Shown here piece after piece: positions 22,863-28,700 of a stretch of DNA of 28,700 bases. The notes under the pieces are model-generated. The model was not told where the DNA came from, ran no database searches, and was given only the letters and a program-made list of their open reading frames with translations. The DNA is taken from the NCBI GenBank assembly GCA_023393015.1, contig JAEWMY010000023.1, forward strand, positions 1 through 28,700, in the 5' to 3' direction. Within the stretch, counting starts at the first letter, position 1, and each line of letters opens with the position of its first letter. The DNA comes from Spirochaetota bacterium (lineage in GTDB: Bacteria; Spirochaetota; Spirochaetia; Treponematales; Treponemataceae). A program made the translations under genes and the position numbers.

Positions 22863-24778
22863 TTCCGGTTCCTCTCGAGCACCCATTCGACGAATTCGCG
22901 TTCCGGCATCGGGCGCGCGTACAGAAAACCCTGGATGCGGCCTATGCCGAGCTCAGCGGCCACCGCGTTCTCCCCCTCCGTCTCGACGCCTTCCGCCACC
23001 GTCGTCACGCCGAGCGGCTTGAACATGGTCACGAGCGCCGCGAGCGCGGTTCTCCTCCGCGCGCTCTCGTGCGCGCCCGAGACGATGGAGCGGTCCAGTT
23101 TGACGACCGAAAAGGGAAGTCCCATGAGATTCGAGATGTTCGAATAGCCGGTGCCGAAGTCGTCTATCACGACCGAGAAGCCCGCGGCGGCGAGGGCCTC
23201 CATGTTTTTTTTCATGATTTCCGGCGAAAGGCCCGCGGCCGTCTCGGTGATCTCGAATTCCAGGTCGGCGGGCGCGAGTCCCTGACGGGTCGCCACGGTG
23301 TAGATGCGCTCGGCGAGATTGACCTGGATGCATTGCGACTGCGAAAGGTTGATGGAAAGTTTTCCGAAATCGACCCCGTCGGCCTTCGTTTCGGCGAGAA
23401 AGCGGCAGGCTTCCTCGAGGACGAAGTCGCCGACGCGGTGAATGGTCCCGTTTTGCTCCGCGATGGCGATGAACTCCCCGGGCGGTATCTCTCCCATCGC
23501 CGTCGGATCCATCCGGATGAGCGCCTCGGCCGACACGACCCGACCCGTCGCCGTGTCGACGATCGGCTGGTAGTGCAGACGGAAACCGCCCGTCACGAGC
23601 GCGGTCCTGATCGCGTTCGCGACGTCCCGCTGCCTGCCGGTATCCGCTATGGACAGGTCCTTGAGCGTGTGCGTTTCGTGCCTGTCGGTCTCGACGCGGC
23701 GCTTGCCGAGCTCGTGCAGGGCCTGGAACACGCGCATGACGTCGCGCGTGTCCGAGGGGACGCGAATCTCGCACACGCGCGGCGAAAGGGAGACGCGTAT
23801 GGACTCCGCGCCGACCGGGGAGGCGAAGAAGTGCTGGATCCTCGCGCGCTCGACCGACGCGGCCTCCGTGCCCGTCACGACGAGGGCGAAGGAACCGTTG
23901 TCGAACCTGACGCCGAAGCGGCCCTCCCGCGCGGAACCGAACAGGCCCCGCGCGAGCGAGCGTTCGAGCGCGGTGAAGGAACCGATCCCGAGGGCGTTTC
24001 GGAGGAAGTCCGTCGCCTCGAGCACGATCAGGAAGACGGTAAACGGACGCGTCCCGATCGCGAGGGCGGAAAACTGGGCGCGAAAGCCGCTTCGGTTGAA
24101 GAGACCCGTGACCGCGTCAACGTACCGCCCGAAGTCCTGTATCGTCAGCAGGATGAACAGTTCGGAGATGGCGATGCCGAGGCTCTGGACGAGGAGGTTC
24201 GGGACGAGGAACTGAATGGCCACCGGAACGAGCGAAAACGGGAGAAAGAGGAATACGGCGAAGCGGGTTTCGGCGGGTATCCGCCTGCGCTGAATCACCA
24301 GCCAGACGACGCCCAGGGCCGTGTACAGGAGCGCGGAAAGATAGAGAAGCGGGAGGGCCGGGCCACGCGAATACGCGAGGCTCTCCGAGAAGGAGAAGAC
24401 GAGGCCGGTCGCGGGAGTCGTGAGTATGAGCGAGACGCTGCACGCCCACGGCAGGGCTATCGCGAGCCGGCCGAGGCGTGAAAGGCGCGAGGGCCTGCCG
24501 CCGAGTGAATAGAGGAAGACGAAAAAGGTCAGCGGGATGGAATTGTGAGCCGCGTAAAAGACGAGGCTCAGGGCGTAGTGAAACGCCCGCGGGAAAAGGT
24601 CGGCGTGCCAATACGCGAGCACGCTCGCGAGATCGGTCGTGGCGGCGACGAGGGTGATGATCAGCAGGGCGTAGAACACCCGCGTTCTCGCGATGAACAG
24701 GCGACTTCTCGACTTGAAGAGGTAAATATTTACCAAGAGCAGTAGTATCGTAGCAATGTCGTAATAAATGACGCCCAT
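22853..24778 (-). CDS. 7TM / degenerate GGDEF / EAL phosphodiesterase (second paralogue)
   Basis: A 641-residue membrane protein with the same layout as its downstream neighbour: a hydrophobic 7TM-like region (about 5-215), a GGDEF-like domain (TGLFNRSGF at 224-232) whose active loop is FDNGSF (292-297), and a C-terminal EAL domain. Here the EAL residues are complete: EAL (418-420), Asn477 in SINLS, Glu509 in EFEITE, DDFGTGYS (539-546), Lys560 and VAEGVET. It is therefore the likely active cyclic-di-GMP phosphodiesterase of the pair. The two share motifs and architecture and look like a tandem duplication that has diverged widely. The ATG at 24778 has only AGGA as a possible ribosome-binding site, and that overlaps the -10 box. 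Confidence 0.9.
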   Translation of the reverse strand: MGVIYYDIATILLLLVNIYLFKSRSRLFIARTRVFYALLIITLVAATTDLASVLAYWHADLFPRAFHYALSLVFYAAHNSIPLTFFVFLYSLGGRPSRLSRLGRLAIALPWACSVSLILTTPATGLVFSFSESLAYSRGPALPLLYLSALLYTALGVVWLVIQRRRIPAETRFAVFLFLPFSLVPVAIQFLVPNLLVQSLGIAISELFILLTIQDFGRYVDAVTGLFNRSGFRAQFSALAIGTRPFTVFLIVLEATDFLRNALGIGSFTALERSLARGLFGSAREGRFGVRFDNGSFALVVTGTEAASVERARIQHFFASPVGAESIRVSLSPRVCEIRVPSDTRDVMRVFQALHELGKRRVETDRHETHTLKDLSIADTGRQRDVANAIRTALVTGGFRLHYQPIVDTATGRVVSAEALIRMDPTAMGEIPPGEFIAIAEQNGTIHRVGDFVLEEACRFLAETKADGVDFGKLSINLSQSQCIQVNLAERIYTVATRQGLAPADLEFEITETAAGLSPEIMKKNMEALAAAGFSVVIDDFGTGYSNISNLMGLPFSVVKLDRSIVSGAHESARRRTALAALVTMFKPLGVTTVAEGVETEGENAVAAELGIGRIQGFLYARPMPEREFVEWVLERNRKCT

Positions 24779-24785
24779 CTAGCCA

Positions 24786-24814
24786 ATCCTACGCCTGTTT
24801 TCGGACTTTGGCAA
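24786..24814 (-). promoter_or_regulatory. promoter of the EAL gene pair
   Basis: On the minus strand, TTGCCA (24809-24814), 17 bp, TAGGAT (24786-24791), then 7 bases to the ATG. Transcription would start at or next to the start codon. Confidence 0.5.
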
Positions 24815-24932
24815 TTGATGGGGCGCGATGATGCGGGAAAAACGGGTGAAAGGCGCGACGGAGGGGAACGGAACCATACCACTGGAAAGTCGGGCCGGCA
24901 TCCCCGATACTTTACCGCACGGGGGAAGCGCC

Positions 24933-26024
24933 ATGGCATCCGGTTCCTTTGACGACTTCGGAATGCATATTCTCTGTATCGACGACAGCGCGAGCCAGTT
25001 GGCCCTGTACCGGGACTTGCTCGAGGGGATGTACCGGGTTTCCCTCGCGGAAACCTACGAGGAAGCGGTCGCATGCCTTCCGGCGACGCGCCCCGACCTG
25101 ATCCTGCTGGACATGAACATGCCGAAGGTGAGCGGGCTCGCCTTCCTGGATATCCTTCGGTACACGCCGAGCTACGCGAGCGTTCCGGTCATCATCGTCT
25201 CCGGCGACCGCGACGGCGAGCACATCAAGGAAGCCTTTCGCCGGGGAGCGGCCGATTACGTGTGGAAGCCCTACGACGGGGAGGAGCTCGAGCTCCGGAT
25301 CAATCGCCTGTTTCAACTGATAGCCGGGGCGCGCAGGAACGTGCGTTCCGCCATGACAGAGGAAGGGTCTGGAGTTCTCGCCCCCGCCCAGTCCCTGCTC
25401 GTCAAGTCGCTCTCCGACCTTGCCTCCGCGCGCGATAACGCCAATACGAACCACCTTGAGCGAATCGGCCTTTACGCCAAGGCGCTTGCGGAGACCGCGG
25501 CGAAGAACCCTCTTTTCCGGTATACGATCGACGGCGCCTTTATTGACAAGATAGCAGAGATGGCGCGGCTTCACGACATCGGAAAGGTCAACATCCCGGA
25601 ATACATACTGGAAAAGCAGGATTCATTGACCGACAAGGAGGGCGAGCACGTCAGGTCGCACACGACCGACGGCGCGAGGATGATCGACATGATACGTCTT
25701 TCGTTTCCCGATTACGCGTTCCTCGATTTCGCGCGGGATATCGTGCTGAGCCATCACGAGAGGTGGGACGGAACCGGGTATCCGGGCGGGCTTGCCGCCC
25801 GCGCGATACCGCTGTCCGCGAGGATCGTCGCCATCGTGGACACCTTCGACGCCGTCACGATAAACCGTCCCTATCGCGAGGCCGTCGGGTTCGACGAGGC
25901 CTGCGCCATAATCGCGGAGGGAAAGGGCACGGCCTTCGACCCGGACGTCGCCGACGCCTTCAGGTTCTGCAATGTCCCGTTTCGCGAGATATACGAACAG
26001 AAGGGAGAGGGAAAGCCGCGATAA
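24933..26024 (+). CDS. response regulator with HD-GYP cyclic-di-GMP phosphodiesterase output
   Basis: A 363-residue two-domain protein. The N-terminal receiver has acidic Asp17/Asp18, phospho-acceptor Asp60 (LILLDMNMPKVSG), Ser90 and Lys112 (VWKPYDG). The C-terminal HD-GYP domain has HDIGK (214-218), a further His243, HHERWDGTGYPGG (274-286) and DTFDA (303-307), all as in active cyclic-di-GMP phosphodiesterases. The open frame begins at 24828, but the ATG at 24933 follows GGGGGAAG and starts just ahead of the receiver. No partner histidine kinase is in the window. It is divergent from the EAL pair and convergent with the diguanylate cyclase (21 bp apart). Confidence 0.92.
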   Translation: MASGSFDDFGMHILCIDDSASQLALYRDLLEGMYRVSLAETYEEAVACLPATRPDLILLDMNMPKVSGLAFLDILRYTPSYASVPVIIVSGDRDGEHIKEAFRRGAADYVWKPYDGEELELRINRLFQLIAGARRNVRSAMTEEGSGVLAPAQSLLVKSLSDLASARDNANTNHLERIGLYAKALAETAAKNPLFRYTIDGAFIDKIAEMARLHDIGKVNIPEYILEKQDSLTDKEGEHVRSHTTDGARMIDMIRLSFPDYAFLDFARDIVLSHHERWDGTGYPGGLAARAIPLSARIVAIVDTFDAVTINRPYREAVGFDEACAIIAEGKGTAFDPDVADAFRFCNVPFREIYEQKGEGKPR

Positions 26025-26045
26025 GCCGCGGCGGCGCCTCGCGAA

Positions 26046-27356
26046 TCAGGCCTCGGGCGGCGCCGTTCGGGCGCAATCCTTTCCCGCGTCCTTCGCCCGG
26101 TAGAGGGCCTCGTCCGCGCGCGCGACGGCCGCCTCGTATCGCCTGTCGCGATGTCCGAACCACGAGACACCGACCGACACGGTGATGCCGAAGAACGAGT
26201 CGCCCGTCGCCCGCAACTCGATCATGCGCGCGGCGTCGAGTATCTTTTCCGCGAAGGCGGCGGCGGAATCCCGCGTGGCGTCCGCGCAGATCAGGAGGAA
26301 CTCCTCTCCGCCCCACCGGATTATCAGGTCTCCCGCGCGCAAGACCGACTTGAGGGCGTGCGCGAGTTTCGTCAGCACCTGGTCGCCGACCGCGTGGCCC
26401 CAGGTGTCGTTCACGACCTTGAAGTCGTCAATGTCCAGCATGAAAAGAAGGGGAGACTCGGCTCCCTCGTTGAACTTCTCGAAGAAGGATTGCAGGTACG
26501 CGTCGCCGATGCGACGGTTTTGCGCGCCGGTCAGGTGATCGACGTTCGACTCCTCCCTGATGATCCTGCTCGTTTTCGCCAGGAACCGGCGTTCCTTGCG
26601 GGAAAGCACGACGAGTGCCGAGGCGAACAGTCCGAGGAAGACGAGGATCATCGAAAGGACGATCGGCTTCGTGAGCCGCACGCTCTCCTCGTGGACGTCG
26701 TCGACGTAGGTTTGCAGATCCTCGAGGTAGACTCCCATGGAGATGATCCAGTCATAGTCGCGGTACGCGGTGGCGTAGGATATCTTCTCGGCTACGCGGT
26801 CCGAGTCGCGCCGCTTGAAAAAATAGGTGAAGAATACCTCACCCCGGTCCCGGACGCCCTCGAGCTCCGTCAGGTACGGCAAGTTTCCCTTTATGTCCCT
26901 CGTCTCCGTCGACAGGAGCGATCCTTCGCTGTCCGGAAGGTTCGGGTGGATTCTCCTGATCGCGTACCCGGGCCCGCCCTTCCAGTCGATAATCTCGTTT
27001 ACCCAGATATAGCCCCCGTCCGCGAAGGCGTGCTCCCGTATGACCGCGGCGATCCCGGCCTTCGTCCGTTCGTTCGCCCACGCTTCCGGGTTTTCACCGC
27101 GCGCCGCGCCCGCCTTCGCGAGGGCGCGGTTGAAGGCGCGCAGGCGATCGATGTTGCGTATCGTGTTCCGCACGGTATCTTTCAGGAAGGCCTTTTTGAT
27201 CCTCAGGATCTCGTCGTAGGTTTGCTGGGCGTGTACCCGTTCCGTCGCGTACACCGCCCATACCGTCAGGGCCGCGCTGAGCGCGCAGAGAATCATCATG
27301 AAAACGGCGAGGAACAGAAAGTGGCTTCTCTTGTGCTCGCGTGCGTTGTGTATCAT
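26046..27356 (-). CDS. Cache-domain membrane diguanylate cyclase (GGDEF)
   Basis: A 436-residue protein: N-terminal membrane segment (about 13-36), a periplasmic single-Cache ligand-binding domain (GGYIWVNEIIDWKG, then FFTYFFKRR, then YDWIISMGVYLEDL), a second membrane segment, and a C-terminal GGDEF domain. The active loop is intact (WGGEEF) and an RAGD inhibitory site lies five residues before it, so it should make cyclic-di-GMP and be product-inhibited. The frame also has an ATG at 27377 that would add seven residues. I prefer 27356 because a TATACT (27368-27373) lies between the two, but the upstream ATG, 3 bases after the marR stop, is possible if the genes are co-transcribed. Confidence 0.9.
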   Translation of the reverse strand: MIHNAREHKRSHFLFLAVFMMILCALSAALTVWAVYATERVHAQQTYDEILRIKKAFLKDTVRNTIRNIDRLRAFNRALAKAGAARGENPEAWANERTKAGIAAVIREHAFADGGYIWVNEIIDWKGGPGYAIRRIHPNLPDSEGSLLSTETRDIKGNLPYLTELEGVRDRGEVFFTYFFKRRDSDRVAEKISYATAYRDYDWIISMGVYLEDLQTYVDDVHEESVRLTKPIVLSMILVFLGLFASALVVLSRKERRFLAKTSRIIREESNVDHLTGAQNRRIGDAYLQSFFEKFNEGAESPLLFMLDIDDFKVVNDTWGHAVGDQVLTKLAHALKSVLRAGDLIIRWGGEEFLLICADATRDSAAAFAEKILDAARMIELRATGDSFFGITVSVGVSWFGHRDRRYEAAVARADEALYRAKDAGKDCARTAPPEA

Positions 27357-27368
27357 ACGTACGTATGA
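27353..27368. promoter_or_regulatory. perfect 16-bp palindrome over the diguanylate cyclase start
   Basis: TCATACGTACGTATGA is fully self-complementary. It covers the preferred ATG (27354-27356) and touches the -10-like TATACT (27368-27373). It may be an operator; the shared 9-mer GTACGTATG also ends in the pbp1A start codon. Confidence 0.4.
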
Positions 27369-27380
27369 GTATAGCATGTG

Positions 27381-27845
27381 TCAGCGTCTTCTTGCCAATT
27401 CTTCCTCGAGATTGCCAAGAATGAAGCGGAGCGTGTCCTCGAAGGCGTCTATTTTCGGGTCCGGAAGACCCCGGTAATAGAGTTCGATCATCCGCTTTGA
27501 CGCTTCTTCGTACCGTTCATGCAGCTTTCTGTTCCGTTCCGTGGTTCGTACGATTTTTCTGCGCGAGTCGCCCGGGTCGGGAACGCGTTCGACTTGTCCC
27601 GCGTTTTCGAGGCGATCGAGCATGGCCGTCAACGTCGACTTGTCCAGTTTCGTGAGTTCCGCCAGTTCTCCCTGGGATATTCCGTCCTTTTTCCAGAGCG
27701 CGTAGAGTATCCTTCCCTGCGAGGGGTTGATCTCCTCGAGCCCGTGGTCTTTCAGCAACCGGGTGAACACGCGCCCTGAAAGCTGGTGTATCTGCGAGAC
27801 GAGGTTTCCCCCGTCACGCCTCGAAGGCGGTGACTTTGAGGCCAT
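27381..27845 (-). CDS. MarR-family transcriptional regulator
   Basis: A 154-residue winged-helix repressor of the MarR type. The core ISQGELAELTKLDKSTLTAMLDRLENAGQVERVPDPGDSRRKIVRTTE contains the recognition helix (DKSTLTAMLDRLE) and the wing (DPGDSRRK). The ATG at 27845 is chosen because it gives normal MarR length; the frame is open to 27902. Its 5' end overlaps the flavoprotein gene by 32 bp, so both come from the upstream promoter. MarR proteins usually repress their own operon and respond to small aromatic or oxidising compounds; the two palindromes at 28281-28316 are the obvious target. Confidence 0.93.
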   Translation of the reverse strand: MASKSPPSRRDGGNLVSQIHQLSGRVFTRLLKDHGLEEINPSQGRILYALWKKDGISQGELAELTKLDKSTLTAMLDRLENAGQVERVPDPGDSRRKIVRTTERNRKLHERYEEASKRMIELYYRGLPDPKIDAFEDTLRFILGNLEEELARRR

Positions 27846-28266
27846 GGTAATACCTGACGATTTCCGGGACGAACGACACGAGCGAGAAGTCTCCGCCGTC
27901 AAGGCCGCCGTTATAGTACATGTTCCAGGAATCGGTCCAGACGCTCCCGCGGATTTCCGCGTCGTTTGTTTCCCTGACGCGTCCCCGGATCATGCATCCC
28001 TCGAACGAGTCGTTGTCCGAGTAATAGAGGCATACCCGGTCGTCCTTTCTCATTTGAGAGACCTTTCTGCTCGATGTGTTCGTGCCGAGATACGTCGCGA
28101 AGTCGCGCGGGACTTTCGACGGTCCCGAGGAAAGGGCCTTGGCGCGATGTTTGAGCAGATTGAACATGACCCTCGTTTCGGGAAAGCCCTCGTCGAGCGT
28201 CGTGACATACACGAATTTCGATCTCAACGTCAGGGCGAGGGCGGCTTCACGTATTCCGTTTTCCAT
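27814..28266 (-). CDS. pyridoxamine 5'-phosphate oxidase-like flavin-binding protein
   Basis: A 150-residue protein of the split-barrel PNPOx-like superfamily, whose members bind FMN, F420 or haem. Seen: the N-terminal helix and strand pattern KFVYVTTLDEGFPETRVMFNLL, and CLYYSDNDSFEGCMIRGRVRET in the middle. It is shorter than true PdxH and resembles general-stress (GSP26-type) proteins, so vitamin B6 synthesis is unlikely. The start at 28266 follows GGAGG. It is the first gene of a two-gene unit with marR, suggesting the regulator senses a compound this protein acts on. Confidence 0.82.
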   Translation of the reverse strand: MENGIREAALALTLRSKFVYVTTLDEGFPETRVMFNLLKHRAKALSSGPSKVPRDFATYLGTNTSSRKVSQMRKDDRVCLYYSDNDSFEGCMIRGRVRETNDAEIRGSVWTDSWNMYYNGGLDGGDFSLVSFVPEIVRYYHGLKVTAFEA

Positions 28267-28280
28267 GGTAACCTCCGAAT

Positions 28281-28325
28281 ATGTTTTATATAAAACATAA
28301 TAGTTTTACATAAAACGTATGTCAA
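28281..28325 (-). promoter_or_regulatory. consensus promoter with two palindromic operators
   Basis: On the minus strand, TTGACA (28320-28325), 17 bp, TATTAT (28297-28302). The spacer holds GTTTTATGTAAAAC (28303-28316), with six-base arms around two bases. Just downstream of the -10 lies the perfect 18-bp palindrome ATGTTTTATATAAAACAT (28281-28298), which overlaps the -10 by two bases. This fits negative autoregulation by the MarR protein. Confidence 0.8.
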
Positions 28326-28399
28326 GGGAAATTAGCAAATTTGTATTCAATAAGTTACAGGACTACAGAATTGCTAAGTTATAAACGATTAGGAGCATA

Positions 28400-28456
28400 G
28401 AATCATTGAAACGTCAAATCACTGTCCCCCTGAATCGTTGAATCTCAGAATCACAG
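28400..28456. repeat. imperfect direct repeat, two 25-base units 32 bases apart
   Basis: Units start at 28400 and 28432, begin GAATC(A/G)TTGAA and end AATCAC(T/A)G. By eye 18 of 25 positions agree. GAATC or AATCA recurs four or five times here. Confidence 0.5.
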
Positions 28457-28490
28457 GCCAAAGACGACTACGACGCACTCGTCCTTGGCC
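28456..28490 (-). terminator. hairpin after the right-edge gene, no T-run
   Basis: On the minus strand, GGCCAAGGACGA, an 11-base loop, UCGUCUUUGGCC: 12 pairs with one G-U. The plus strand would have an A-C mismatch at that point, so the structure favours minus-strand RNA. It starts 10 bases after the stop at 28500. No U-run follows, so a terminator role is uncertain. Confidence 0.45.
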
Positions 28491-28499
28491 CTGATGTAC

Positions 28500-28700
28500 T
28501 TATTTAAATATTTGCGTAGGCAGGACGTGCTTCTCCCTCGGGGGGAAACGCCTGTCGAATTCCTCCATCGCCGGTTGGTCTATCGAGAAGACAGCGTCCT
28601 CCTGGTAGTTGCCTCGGACTCCCTTGAGTTTCTCGCGGTCGATCGGCCGGCACATGAAGGCCTCCATGTCGGAGCCGTCCGCGAGATGGATGCCGAAGTT
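28500..28700 (-). CDS. unrecognised protein, C-terminal 66 residues
   Basis: An open frame enters from the right edge and ends with TAA at 28500-28502, with its start outside the window. The visible end begins NFGIHLADGSDMEAFMCRPI and closes with PREKHVLPTQIFK. The GC-rich third positions resemble the rest of the genome, unlike the adjacent AT-rich stretch, which supports real coding. I do not recognise the family. The segment is charged and soluble. Confidence 0.6.
   Translation of the reverse strand, partial: NFGIHLADGSDMEAFMCRPIDREKLKGVRGNYQEDAVFSIDQPAMEEFDRRFPPREKHVLPTQIFK

Larger units (their letters stand above)
28326..28499. other. AT-richer non-coding stretch
   Basis: I see no convincing gene here. 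The composition is clearly richer in A and T than the rest of the window. The right part holds an imperfect 25-base direct repeat (28400-28424 and 28432-28456) and a hairpin (28456-28490). Confidence 0.6.

Noticed and set aside
27814..28266. PdxH, the vitamin B6 biosynthetic oxidase
   Set aside because: It is much shorter than PdxH and is paired with a MarR regulator; it fits the broader PNPOx-like stress or flavin-binding group.

Overview
The window is GC-rich bacterial chromosome, densely packed with genes. The proteins include a bifunctional PBP1A, LysM/LytM and PEGA-like envelope proteins, a stand-alone ParB-type domain, several cyclic-di-GMP proteins and ferredoxin-dependent 2-oxoacid metabolism. 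Together these suggest an anaerobic or fermentative bacterium. The mix resembles GC-rich spirochaetes of the Treponema/Spirochaeta type, but that is inferred from gene content, since no rRNA is present. I see no tRNA, rRNA, CRISPR array, prophage or insertion sequence.

Region 1 (1-7262): the end of a ROK-family gene, then a seven-gene minus-strand operon. In transcription order it encodes a TrpP-like ECF substrate-binding protein, two ECF ATPases, EcfT, IorA, IorB and a PaaK-type CoA ligase. Five of six junctions are 4-bp ATGA/GTGA overlaps and the sixth is a 14-bp gap. The promoter has a perfect TTGACA inside a perfect 10+10-bp inverted repeat. I read it as one module that imports an aromatic amino acid or related compound, oxidises its 2-oxo acid with ferredoxin, and handles the aryl-acetate/aryl-acetyl-CoA pair. 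The two ATPases carry substitutions that all fall in the same composite ATP site.

Region 2 (7284-17428): housekeeping and envelope genes. These are glutamine-dependent NAD synthetase, divergent tyrosyl-tRNA synthetase, a lipoprotein gene whose start is out of frame, PBP1A with a ParB-like partner, a three-gene envelope operon (small membrane protein, LysM/LytM peptidase, PEGA-like exported protein), and a small 2[4Fe-4S] ferredoxin. An unexplained 45-nt hairpin lies between the envelope operon and its terminator.

Region 3 (17606-20884): an AAA+ ATPase with an N-terminal half lacking a P-loop, a RimK-like ATP-grasp ligase overlapping it tail to tail, and an unrecognised conserved-looking protein.

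Region 4 (20949-27377): four cyclic-di-GMP genes in a row: two tandem 7TM/degenerate-GGDEF/EAL paralogues, an HD-GYP response regulator and a Cache-GGDEF diguanylate cyclase. One EAL domain lacks a metal-binding Asn.

Region 5 (27381-28700): a PNPOx-family flavoprotein and a MarR regulator behind a consensus promoter with two AT-rich palindromes, then an AT-richer non-coding stretch with repeats and a hairpin, then the end of an unrecognised gene running off the right edge.

Several genes (tyrS, pbp1A, the upstream EAL gene, the diguanylate cyclase) have a -10-like hexamer 4-11 nt before the ATG and little or no Shine-Dalgarno sequence, so very short-leader or leaderless mRNAs are possible.
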